Below, piece by piece: positions 10,740 to 21,395 of a stretch of DNA of 64,000 nt; position 1 is the stretch's first letter, and each line of letters opens with the position of its first letter. Source of the stretch: Druceiella hillmani (taxonomy: Eukaryota; Arthropoda; Insecta; Lepidoptera; Hepialidae). The position numbers were made by a program, and so were the translations under genes. The stretch covers positions 4,948,501 through 5,012,500 of the forward strand of contig JAYKKI010000038.1 in the NCBI GenBank assembly GCA_039881145.1, written 5' to 3'. The notes under the pieces are model-generated. The model was not told the origin of the DNA and made no database searches. It saw nothing but the letters and a program-made list of their open reading frames with translations.

Positions 10740-13700
10740 AATAGTACTCGTGACTATTGCAGTCATACAGGGTATACCGGTAGACATATTGATTGATAGC
10801 GGGTCGACCATATCTCTTGTTTCATCTTCTTTAGTGAAACATTTCGATTGTCCCCTGGAAACCGGCCTTTCGCATCTTGAAGGGTATTGAAAGTCAGGAG
10901 GTAGAGTCTACACATTATGTGACCCTGCCAATAAAGTTTGACGATATCACGTTTGAAGTTGATTTGTTTGTGATTGAGGCGAAGTATATGAGCGCCCCGA
11001 TCATAGTAGGGATCGACGTACTTAACCGCGAGGGCGTCACATATGTACGAACTCGAGAACGACAATGTATTACTCGTAGGGTTGAGAAGACCGCTAGGAT
11101 TTTAAAAGTTGAGTCTGATGGGCATATTCCGATAAATACGAGACTTGGCGGCGATAATTTAAATAAATTATTGGCCATAATTAGTGAATATTCTAAATAT
11201 TTCATTACGGGGACAACAACTACGACTGTGAAAACCGGAAGTATGTCCATCAAACTCAACAGCGATGCACCCGTTAACTACAGACCTTATCGTCTTTCAC
11301 AACCTGAGACGTTACGCGTTCGTGAGATCGTTAGGGATTTACTGGATAAGGGGATTATACAAGAATCAGAGTCAGAATTTTCAAGCCCAATTCTTCTTGT
11401 TAAGAAGAAAGACGGTACGGATCGCATGTGCGTGGATTTCCGAAAGCTTAATGAAATCACAATTAAAGATCGTTTTCCCTTGCCACTTATTGATGATCAT
11501 ATAGACCGTTTAGGATGTCATAAATTTTTCACTAGTCTTGACATGGTAACCGGATTTCATCAGATTCCAATGGAAAAAGAGTCAATCCCGCGGACGGCTT
11601 TCGTTACACCTGAAGGCCACTATGAGTACTTGAAGATGCCATATGGGCTGGCTAACGCTCCTGTAGTGTATCAGCGCATTATCTCGAATACTCTTCGTTA
11701 TCTGATTAGTTCTGGTAAGGTCTTGGTTTACATTGATGATGTGCTTATTTTAAGTAATTCTGTTGATGAGAGTTTCAAAATGTTACGTCAAGTACTCAAA
11801 ACTTTAACTAAAGCTGGCTTTTCATTAAATTTAAAAAAAATGCGCTTTCTTGTCCACTGAAATTGAATATTTAGGCCGGTCAATTAGTTAGGGTCAGGTA
11901 CGGCCGAGCGCATACAACGTTAAAGCTCTTGTTGAAGCTCCTGTTCCTAAAAACGTCAAGCAGGTGCATCAGTTCTTATAGTATTTTAGAAAGTATATCG
12001 CCGGTTTTGCTTCAAAGATAGCGTGTATTGCAAGTCTCACGAAGAAAGGTGTTCGTTTTTATTGGGGCACCGAACAGGAAGCTGCTAGAATAAATATGAT
12101 AGAGCACTTAATTAACGAGCCAGTCCTTGCCATTTATGACCCAGTACTTCCCATTGAAATCCATACGGATGCTAGCGCGATTGGTTACGGAGCGGTTTTA
12201 TTTCAAATACATGACTCGGGTCACAAGCGCGTTGTGGCCTATTTTAGCATATTGACCCAAGACGCTGAACCACACTATCATTCATACGAACTGGAAACTT
12301 TGGCAGTGGTCAACGCCCTGCAGAACTTTAGACACTGCCTGGTTGGTCTGCGTTTTACTGTAGTCACTGACTGTAATGCTCTTAAACTCACGCAGAAAAA
12401 GAAAGACTTAACGTCAAGGGTAGCCAGATGGTGGATGTATCTGCAGGATTTTGACTTTTCACTTGAGTATCGCAAGATCATTTCCATGCCTCACGCTGAC
12501 GCTACTTGAGCCGGAATCCAGTGAATGTGGTCCGAATTCAAAAACCCCAAAGTTGGGCCCAAATAGCACAATCTGCAGATGATGAGACTCAAACTCTCAT
12601 CGGGCAACTGAATGATGGTAAACTAGACGCCAACCAATATGTCAAAAGGAATGATCTTCTTTACTACAATTACACCCCAGTGGGTGAGAAACCACGACTT
12701 CTGTGTTTCATCCCCAAAGGTCATCGACTTAGTTTGCTCCGTGTATTTCGCGACGAGCATGACCATCATGGCGTAGGCAAAACCATCGATCTCATACTTC
12801 GACACTTTTGGTTTCCCGGGTTGAGGCCGTTTGTTCAAAAATATATTTCCCATTGCATTGTGTGTATGTCTCAAAAGAAGTCACCTCGAGCACCCCTACA
12901 GCCCATTCATTCTTGGCAGAAGCCAGATTGCCCCTTTGAGACTGTACAGGCAGACGTCTTAGGACCTCTTCCAGAATCAAATGGACACCGCCATGTCCTT
13001 ATCATTATCGACGCTTTTTCAAAGTTCTGTCTTTTATGTCCCATGATTAGACAGGACACAAGCGAGTTGAGGCGCCATTTCCTTAATGCAATTTCATTAT
13101 TTGGCTCACCAAAACTAATTGTCGCCGATCGAGGTCGGATGTTCCAAAGTACCGAATTCCTGACTTGGGTGAATGAAATTGGGAGTGAAATTCATCTGAT
13201 TACGCCTGAAATGCACCAGTCCAACGGACAAGCCGAACGATATTGCCGTACCTTACTGAACATGATCCGCATTCATTCTGCAAGAAGAATGGTCCAAGAT
13301 AATGTGGCGATTGCAGCTTGTGTTAAACATGACGAAACACAAGACAACTCAACATTCCCCTCTAAGCCTCCTTATAGGGACAAATGTGGTAAGTCCGTTA
13401 ATCCGCAATCTTATTCGCGATGTGGCTATAGATGGTTCGAATCCCAATCGAGAGGCACTACGCGAGATGACTAAAAAGATTGATGAAGCAGAACCGAGAA
13501 CGACAAGATACTTTGATCAATAAAAACAGACGATTACCACATACTTTTGAGCTCAATTCACTGGTTTTTGTAATAAAAAAAGCACAGTCTACAGGAAAAC
13601 TTGACTTTGGCAGGCGCGGTCCCTACCGCGTAGTAAAAGCTTTGCCTCAGGGAAGATACGAATTGCAGTTGGTTACTGGTTCTTGTGAAAAGTTGACTCA

Positions 13701-13785
13701 AGCCGCAGCAGAATTCATGGTGCCTTGGAAGGGAGAATGGACTCCAGACACATGTGCTGCCTTCTTTGAAAGTAAGATTTTATAA
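10740..13785 (+). pseudogene. Gypsy-type pol: protease, RT, RNase H, integrase
   Basis: Protease: VDILIDSGSTISLV (about 10778-10819) carries the D-S-G active site. RT (about 11270-11860): LVKKKDGTDRMCVDFRKLN, FTSLDMVTGFHQIPM, and the YIDD catalytic box near 11730. RNase H (about 12130-12509): HTDASAIGYGAVLFQ, YELETLAVVNAL and VTDCNAL hold the acidic residues. Integrase (about 12690-13480): the zinc motif ending HCIVCMSQ, then acidic residues in QADVLGPLP, VADRGRMFQ and QSNGQAERYCRT, so a complete D,D,E set is visible. The C-terminal GKLDFGRRGPYRV and VPWKGEW blocks end at a stop at 13785. Breaks: about 10740, 10870, 11855, an in-frame stop near 11980, about 12508, 13290 and 13480. The family copies RNA to DNA and inserts it. 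A possible final coding piece, 15348-15469, lies beyond the array. Confidence 0.85.
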
Positions 13786-13816
13786 TTTTATTGTAAGGCC
13801 TTAAGTATTTAATTTT

Positions 13817-15290
13817 GCGAGCAGACCTCGCATATTACTTTTGTGAGCAGACCTCACAGCTTTATATTTGAGAGCAGACCTCGCAGATTACCTTTTGTGA
13901 GCAGACCTCACAGCTTGACTTTTGCGAGCAGACCTCCCATATTACTTTTGTGAGCAGACCTCACAGCTTGATATTTGCAAGCAGACCTCGCAGATTACCT
14001 TTTGTGAGCAGACCTCACAGCTTGACTTTTGCGAGCAGACCTCGCATATTACTTTTGTGAGTAGACCTCACAGCTTTATATTTGCGAGCAGACCTCGCAG
14101 ATTACCTTTTGTGAGCAGACCTCACAGCTTGACTTTTGCGAGCAGACCTCGCATATTACTTTTGTGAGCAGACCTCACAGCTTTATATTTGCGAGCAGAC
14201 TTCGCATATTACTTTTGTGAGCAGACCTCACAGCTTGATATTTGCGAGCAGACCTCGCAGAGTACCTTTTGTGAGCAGACCTCACAGCTTGATATTTGCG
14301 AGCAGACCTCGCAGAGTACCTTTTGTGAGCAGACCTCACAGCTTGACTTTTGCGAGCAGACCTCGCATATTACTTTTGTGAGCAGACCTCACAGCTTTAT
14401 ATTTGCGAGCAGACTTCGCATATTACTTTTGTGAGCAGACCTCACAGCTTTATATTTGCGAGCAGACCTCGCATATTACTTTTGTGAGCAGACCTCACAG
14501 CTTTATATTTGCGAGCAGACCTCGCATATTACTTTTGTGAGCAGACCTCACAGCTTGATATTTGCGAGCAGACCTCGCAGAGTACCTTTTGTGAGCAGAC
14601 CTCACAGCTTGACTTTTGCGAGCAGACCTCGCATATTACTTTTGTGAGCAGACCTCACAGCTTTATATTTGCGAGCAGACTTCGCATATTACTTTTGTGA
14701 GCAGACCTCACAGCTTTATATTTGCGAGCAGACCTCGCATATTACTTTTGTGAGCAGACCTCACAGCTTTATATTTGCGAGCAGACCTCGCATATTACTT
14801 TTGTGAGCAGACCTCACAGCTTGATATTTGAGAGCAGACCTCGCAGATTACCTTTTGTGAGCAGACCTCACAGCTTGACTTTTGCGAGCAGACCTCCCAT
14901 ATTACTTTTGTGAGCAGACCTCACAGCTTGATATTTGCAAGCAGACCTCGCAGATTACCTTTTGTGAGCAGACCTCACAGCTTGATTTTTGCGAGCAGAC
15001 CTCGCATATTACTTTTGTGAGTAGACCTCACAGCTTTATATTTGCGAGCAGACCTCGCAGATTACCTTTTGTGAGCAGACCTCACAGCTTGACTTTTGCG
15101 AGCAAACCTCGCATATTACTTTTGTGAGCAGACCTCACAGCTTTATATTTGCGAGCAGACCTCGCATATTACATTTTGTGAGCAGACCTCACGGGTTGAT
15201 CTTTGCGAGCAGACCTCGCAGATTGCCTTTTGCGAGCAGACCTCGCTATTATTTACATGAGCAGACCTCGTGTAAGTGAGCTGACCTCAC
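13817..15290 (+). repeat. Tandem hairpin array, 53-bp dimeric unit
   Basis: Roughly 55 half-units of 26-27 bp alternate two hairpins with the same CAGAC loop: GCGAG-CAGAC-CTCGC and GTGAG-CAGAC-CTCAC. Linkers alternate between CATATTACTTTT / CAGATTACCTTTT and CAGCTTGATATTT / CAGCTTTATATTT types. Substitutions often keep the stem. For example, the 3'-most units are CATGAG-CAGAC-CTCGTG and GTGAG-CTGAC-CTCAC. Because 53 is not a multiple of three, repeated short frames (CEQTSQ..., VSRPHS...) appear in all phases and are not genes. The stretch near 13870-14170 recurs almost identically about 960 bp downstream, showing higher-order duplication. Confidence 0.95.
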
Positions 15291-15469
15291 ATTGCACCAC
15301 AGTTTTGACAGTAATGTTATAAGAATTATTTTCTTTGAAAACTCTAGATAAAGAAGATTTCGAGTCCACATTGACTGGACAACTGACTGAGGAGGAGCCG
15401 ACCATCGACCCATCACACGAGAACGAGGACGTTCTCCTGTCAGGAGAGGCCGTGTTGGAGTTGAGCTAA
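15291..15469 (+). CDS. Possible C-terminal pol segment after the array
   Basis: From 15348 an open frame reads KEDFESTLTGQLTEEEPT, then ...VLLSGEAVLELS and stops at 15467-15469, inside the right inverted repeat. Acidic tails of this style are known at the end of Mag-like Gypsy pol. It can join pol in frame if 13772-15347 is removed as an intron (donor GTAAGA after 13771, acceptor CTCTAG ending 15347). Alternatively, the array was inserted or expanded within this coding region: TTCTTTGAAA occurs on both sides, at 13762-13771 and 15331-15340. Confidence 0.45.
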
Positions 15470-15705
15470 GAAAAGCTGCGGTCCTCGCTTCTCCCGAATC
15501 CAACTTCAAGGCGAGCGATGGTGAGCAGCTTAAAGCGGGAGATTACGACGCGTGGCACTTTGGAAAGGGACTCGGTTCGGACTGGACGTATTTTACTTAC
15601 GTACTTACATACTCGTATACTCTGTATAAGTAATTAATTATAGGCGTATTATGTATTAAATCACTCTTTTAATTCTATTTAAATTTCCGATTTTCAATTC
15701 TTACA
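15453..15705 (-). repeat. Right 253-bp terminal inverted repeat
   Basis: Inverted copy of 8943-9195, with four mismatches. On the plus strand it contains the pol stop codon, then the purine-rich AAAGCGGGAGA (about 15531-15541), which could be an old polypurine tract. The outer about 165 bp end in ...TTCTTACA and could be the original 3' LTR. Confidence 0.9.
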
Positions 15706-15802
15706 ATATATACACATATATATTATTCATAATCTAGATGAGATTTGAACTTAAACTCTGGAAATTATACTAGACCAGATAGAACGAACCTTTAAAATAA
15801 GT

Positions 15803-15859
<57 letters not shown>

Positions 15860-16182
15860 CTAGTGATGCACTGATTGTAATTTGATTACATACTTAGTAT
15901 CAGGCTTATAAATAAATATCTTCACTTTATTTAATTTGTTTTGATAATTATAAACTAACTAATCATAATATAAGAATAAGCACTTCACTAATTATAAATA
16001 ATGTCTATTTATAGACAACTAATGATAAAGTAAATTATGTGTAGGATTGCCATAGAAACCGTCAAACGAAGTGGAAAGATTTTTCGCAACTCTGTTATTT
16101 CTTTATCTTTTTCGTGATATTTAGTCTTAATCTGTTGCAATAACTTATTTAGATTTATGTTATTTTTATTTTCATTTAATTT
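15706..16182. other. Spacer with (TA)n microsatellite
   Basis: A TA run at about 15806-15856 and otherwise AT-rich DNA leading to the I-like LINE. The last 150 bp may be the LINE's 5' untranslated part. Confidence 0.6.
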
Positions 16183-17558
16183 TTGACTTTATCTGTATCC
16201 CGTTTATTGTCTTATCCGGTTCTCGGTAAGTTTGTTTTTTGTTCATTTGTTTTATTATTTATTTTTGTGATTCAGGTTATCTTTTGGGAAAATGGACTTA
16301 GTTATTCCCCCGAAACCTCAGACTCAGAAGGGTCTGGCCCTTCTAAGTCTCCAATATGTTTCAATGAATTTGCTTCTCCTACATCGCCTGCCAGTTTTAT
16401 TACAGTTTCGGACTCCCAACGGGAACTGAAACGAAAAAATAAAAATTGTAAAAGGCCCAACTGTAAAAAAAATAAGCTTAAGAATAATCCCTCTTTTCAT
16501 CCTTCTGATTCTTCATGTACTGAAACAGAGGATACAAACCCTCGTAAGACCCCTCGTACTCCTCTTTCAGAAGCAAGTTCAAAAAATCTCTTTCTCCAAC
16601 CCCGACCTCTTCTCCTCCCTCTCTCCCTCCGAATGCTTTTGAGAGCCGTTTATACGTCCCTGGCGACGTTGGTCCATTTATCGTTCACGTTCAGAGAAAA
16701 AACCCAAGCCTAATTCCGGATTTTCAGTCCATGCTGTGAAATTTGGTTCCACTTTAAAAAATTATAGTGTTGATGGAATTATATGAGATGGAGTGAAACA
16801 AATTGGCAGAAACAGAATTTCGGTGGAATTTTCATCTGCTCAAGCCGCCAACCGATTCGATAACGTCAGTCGTATGGGAATTGTTCGCAATGTTCCAGTT
16901 GATTGGTCTGACGAGGAGGTTTTACATAATATAGAAGTCCCTGAAGGGTGCTATAAAGTTACTAAAGTCCGCAGTTTAAATTTTAAAAAAGATAATTGAT
17001 GGCCAGCCTGAATATTTTCCGTCTGAGACGATGGTCATTACCTTTGATGGCCAAGTTCGTCCTCAACATATATATATGGCTTACTCATCGCTTCCTGTCT
17101 CAAAATATGAATTGCCTTCAATACAGTGCTTCAAGTGTTGTAGGTTTGGAAATGTGGCTGACAAATGCCGATCTTCTGAGCATTGTTTCCGATGTGGTCA
17201 AGGTCACGTTGGGAGAAACTGCCCGCTTCCTCTTGACAAAGCAAAATGTATCTTTTGCAATGGAAATCATGAGTCAACTGATAGAAATTGTCCAGAATTC
17301 GAAAGACAAAGAAAAATCAAGTTCGAAATGTCTGAAAGAGATATTTCCTATGTGGAAGCGTCCAAATTGGTCCCTTCTGCTAAAAAATCAGTTGCAGCTC
17401 ACCACCCTCTAACTCTTCCTTCTCCAATTTCTTCCCAAAGTTTGCTTTCTCCGTCTCGTCCTACCAACTCTTCCCACAAAAAAATTATTTCTCTGAAACC
17501 CCGATCACCCAACACTCTTCGACTAGTTCCAACCAGGGCTATGACCGCTCTGCTCTAG
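16183..17558 (+). pseudogene. ORF1 (gag-like) of an I-like LINE
   Basis: RNA-binding protein of a non-LTR element. The N-terminal half is Ser/Pro/Lys-rich. The middle, in shifted frames, holds QIGRNRISVEFSSAQAANRF, a block seen in ORF1 of I/Jockey-group LINEs. The C-terminal part (17031-17558) has three CCHC knuckles in a row: CFKCCRFGNVADKC, CFRCGQGHVGRNC and CIFCNGNHESTDRNC. Frameshifts near 16690 and 17000 and stops at 16783 and about 17000 disable it. Confidence 0.7.
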
Positions 17559-17710
17559 AACAAGCCTGGGCAGACTTCCGAATTCCTCAACCTGAAAATG
17601 GATGCGGTTTAAATCAACAACCTTCAACTAATATTTCTACGAGTATTATTCAATTTTTTTGACCACCTTGGTCAAAATTCTGAGTTCCCCCAATCAAATA
17701 CCGTCCAACG

Positions 17711-20700
17711 TTGCCTCATCTATTCTTACTTCCCTTCAATCCCTCCTTTCCAATGGCTTCGCCAATAGTGGCGAGGGTCTTGCAATGGAATAATCGCAGT
17801 ATAATTTCCAATAAAGCAGATCTTCGTCACCTCCTTGTCAAGTATTCTCCATCCGTGGCTGCCATCTCGGAGACTTGGCTGAAGCCTGGATTCCATTTTA
17901 AGATCCTAGGCTATGTCTGTCTCCGGGATGATAGAGCGGATGGTAAGGGCGGATCCGCCCTATTACTTGACAAATCTCTTCCCTTCTCCCAGATTTCTCT
18001 TGACTCCCGCAGTTGTCACTTCAATATTGTTGCTGCGAGAGTTAAAGATATCACTATCCTCTCCATATATGTCCCCCTTCCAACATGTTCCGTAGCATTA
18101 GAATTACGGGATATTTTACCTTCAATTCCTGGCCCGTATATTATTCTGGGAGATTTTAATGCTCATCACCCGTCTTGGGGTTCCACCCGAAGCAACCCTC
18201 GTGGAACTCCAGGACGATTTTGGCCTGTGTTTACTGAATGATGGTTCTCCAACACGAGTTCCTGTCCCATTTCATAACCCGAGCTCAGTAGATATCTCTC
18301 TTTGCTCCTCATCCTTGGCATCCTTGGTTTCCTGGAATATTCTTTCTGAGTCTTTTGGAAGCGACCATTTCCCCATTTTTATTTCTTTCCCTCACGTAAA
18401 TTTACATATTGAAAAAACTCCCCCTCTTCAAAAATACGACCTACATAGGGCAGATTGGCTGAGATTCCGTACCTTTCTCAGTGTCGAAGTGGATTCCCTC
18501 CCTCCAGTGGACTTGGATAACATTGACACTTGCTATGACCAATTTGTAAAGGCTATAGACCTATCCGCTCGGAAATTTATCCCACTTAAAAGATCTAACC
18601 ATCACTTCAGATCCTCTCCCCCCTGGTGGTATGGAGACTGTTCCGCAGCGGTTAAAACCCGTAAAGAGGCTGAAGCGATATATAAATCTAATATGTCGGA
18701 AGCAAACTTCCTCTTGTTTCGAAAGACCCAAGCTCAGACTAAACGAATTCTCCTTAAAAAAAGAGGGAAGGCTGGAAGAAATTCTGTCAATCCCTCTCTC
18801 CTTTTACTCCCTCCCGTGTCGTCTGGTCTAATATAAAACGCTTTCGGTCTATTTTTCAGCCTGATCTTCCCAAATCTGTTCACGGGAATTAGATTGATCA
18901 ATTTTTAAATAAACTTGCTCCCCCATCCGTCCAAAATTTAGATGAATTACCTTTCAGGTATAACTTTACTAGCGCCAATCATTTTTTAGAAGAAGATTTC
19001 TCCATTAACGAATTGGATTTCACCTTACACCATCTTAAGGATTCTTCCCCTGGTATTGACGGAATGTCATATTCAATGGTGAAAAATACTTTACCATCTA
19101 CCCGTTGGTATCTTCTATCCCTCATTAACTGTATGTTCAAATCAGGTTCTATTCCAAAGTCTTGGAAAACTCAAATAATAATTCCCATCCCTAAAACTTT
19201 CTCCTGTTCTAGCGAAGATTACGGAACATTTAATTAAGAATCGTTTGGAATGGTTTACTGAACACCATTCTATTTTTCCAAGGAACCAATTTGGCTTCAG
19301 AAGAGCTAAAAGTACGTTGGACAATCTCAGCGTCCTAACCACTGACATCAGACTTGCTTTCTCTCGACAAGAATTTCTCGTTGCTGCTTTTTTAGATCTT
19401 TCTTCAGCCTATGATAATGTAATCCTTCCAGTCCTCCAAAAAATTCTTCATAATCTTGGGATTCCGATTAAGATTATAAATTTTCTCCTCAATTTTCTTT
19501 TAGAAAGATCTATTATTCTTAGATCCCCTGGACCCCCCCCCCCTTTTCAAGAACTATATGGAAGGGTCTTCCCCAAGGTTCTGTTTTAAGTCCATTACTT
19601 TTCAATATTTACTCTTATGTGATTCACTCAACAGTTAATCCTTTCTGTCATGTTTTGCAATACGCTGATGACCTGCTTTTATATTCTTCTGATAAATCAA
19701 TAATTGTTGCCGAAAATGCTTTGAACTCTGCCCTTGTTAACCTAAATAAATGGGTTACCTCTCATGGTATGGATTTATCCCCTTCTAAAAGCGCTGTCGT
19801 GGTCTTCTCGAGAAATTTACTCCTCCGTTATCTATTTCTTATAATTCCTCTTTGATCCCTGTTCTTTCCAATACCAAATTCTTAGGTATGTTCCTAGACT
19901 CAAAATTATCCTGGAACATTCACATCGAATATGTCATCTCCCAATGCCAGACTAATTTGAATATCCTCCGCGCTCTTTCGGGAGTGTGGTGGGGCTCTCA
20001 CCCTTCCACATTAAAGTTAATATATAACGCTCTAGTCCGTAGTCGTCTAGAATATGGTTCATTTCTACTTGATCCTATTTCCAAATCCAATGCCACTAAA
20101 TTGACCCACATTCAGTCTCAAGCTCTGAGGATCATAGCAGGTGCTATGAAATCCAGTCCCATAAATGCCCTACAAGTAGAATTTGTTGATCCTCCTTTAA
20201 GTCTCCGGCAACAATACCTAGCTGATCGTTATTTACTAGGTTTTCTACTCACCCTATTTTTCTTAAACTCACCCTCCTCTCTAGGTTTATTGAACATACT
20301 CCTTTTTGGCGTTCTAAGTCCCGATCTCTTCTTATCGTTAGCTTCCAAAGATTCAAATCCCTCACTAACCCCGTTTATCAAAATTCTTCTCTCCCTCTCT
20401 ATAGCTTCCCATTTGACTCGGTATTTCACAGGCCAAATATAAATTTGTGTTTTGGAGTTGATAAGGAGTCCAAAAATGCTAATTCGCTGTTCAATTCTAT
20501 CTTGAATTCGTTTTGGAAGGATTGGACGCGAATATATACAGATGCATCAAAAACCGGTAGAGATGGCTATATCGGAGCGTCATTTTACTCACCATCCACC
20601 GCTCATTCAGCTTACTTTCGCCTTCCTAAGGAATGTTCGGTATTCTCCGGGGAATGCCGTGCTATTGTGGAGGCCTTGAATTATGCCTTACACAAAAAGA

Positions 20701-21395
20701 TTCGCAGGTTCCTTATCTTCTCTGACTCCTTAAGTTGTTTACAGTCACTTCTTGCTAATCCATTTTCTTCAAACTGTAGTTTCCTGATTCTTCGGATCAA
20801 GCAACTTGCGCTTGATTTGGAGAGATCGGAATCCGATGTCGTTTTTGCATGGATCCCTAGTCATTGTGGCAAAGTAGGTAATGAAATAGTCGACGCAAAA
20901 GCTCGGTTTGCCGCAGTGAACGGGGATCCATGTTTCACTACTAATTTCATTGAGGATCTTCTTCCCATGACTCGTTTCTGGATGGCGTCTGACGGGCAGA
21001 GGACGTGGGAAAGATCATCCCAGATTACAGGTGCGAGATATTTCCAGATCCAACCTTTTATTCCTTCAAAACCTTGGTTCTCAACATTTACTTTCTCTCG
21101 AAAGGAATCCTCTGTGGTATCTCGCATGCGTTTGGGTCATTGTTCTATTCCTACTCATTTGGCTAGACTGCGGGTCAGAGAGTCTCCAATTTGCGATTGC
21201 GGGTTTGGAGAAGGCGATTTAAATCATCTCATTTTTTCATGTCCATTAAATAATAGATTTCCTTCGTTTGTTTCCAAATTATTAAAATATAAAATTCAAT
21301 TGCCCATCAATATAAGATCACTTTTATTTATTGCCAACAAACCCATTTTAGGATTAATCATTCAGTTCATAAGAAAGAACGACATCAAAATATAG
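17711..21395 (+). pseudogene. ORF2 of an I-like LINE: endonuclease, RT, RNase H
   Basis: APE-type endonuclease: AAISETWLKPG, IILGDFNAHHPSWG and FGSDHFPI (17760-18380). RT: SSPGIDGMSYSMVKN, NQFGFRRAKSTLDN, AAFLDLSSAYDNV and the catalytic QYADDLLLYSSD near 19660. About 15-20 residues of the N-K-x..Y-R-P-I-S region are missing near 19195 (small deletion). RNase H: RIYTDASKTGRDGYIG, CRAIVEAL, LIFSDSLSCL and AWIPSHCGKVGNE (20529-20890). A CxC...H...C terminus (CDCGFGEGDLNHLIFSC) ends the protein at 21395. Having RNase H points to the I/LOA side of the LINE tree rather than Jockey. Several frameshifts: inactive. Confidence 0.8.

Larger units (their letters stand above)
8943..15705 (+). mobile_element. 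Gypsy-type retroelement bounded by 253-bp inverted repeats
   Basis: A 6.76-kb unit. Its termini at 8943-9195 and 15453-15705 are inverted, not direct, repeats: 253 bp each, no indels, four mismatches. They end 5'-TGTAAGAATT...AATTCTTACA-3', the TG...CA form used by retroviral-type integrases. The flanks are ATAT on both sides, compatible with a 4-bp target duplication but uninformative in a (TA)n tract. Order inside: leader, gag with zinc knuckles, aspartic protease, RT, RNase H, HHCC-DDE integrase, hairpin array, right repeat. No direct LTR and no tRNA primer site were found. The coding parts carry roughly ten frameshifts. It resembles Mag-type Gypsy in gag and pol layout. It is either a new TIR-bounded class, parallel to the integrase-only Ginger transposons, or an LTR element whose left end was replaced by an inverted copy of its right end. 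Confidence 0.85.

Noticed and set aside
13922..15127. Family of repeated 63-81 residue proteins (CEQTSQ / VSRPHS repeats)
   Set aside because: The 53-bp unit is not a multiple of three, so the same DNA shows up in all frames. The open frames are a by-product of the hairpin array.
13817..15290. CRISPR-like array
   Set aside because: The 'spacers' are themselves repeated and there are no cas genes. Eukaryotic tandem repeat inside a retroelement.
8943..15705. Ordinary LTR retrotransposon with direct repeats
   Set aside because: Checked the region after 9195 and before 15453 for a same-orientation copy of the end. Only the inverted copy is present.
8943..15705. Polinton/Maverick or DIRS element
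   Set aside because: No DNA polymerase B, packaging or capsid genes of Polintons, and no tyrosine recombinase. The integrase is HHCC-DDE next to a Gypsy RT and RNase H.
20229..20429. Minus-strand frames across the I-like LINE and other elements
   Set aside because: Shadows of recognised plus-strand domains.
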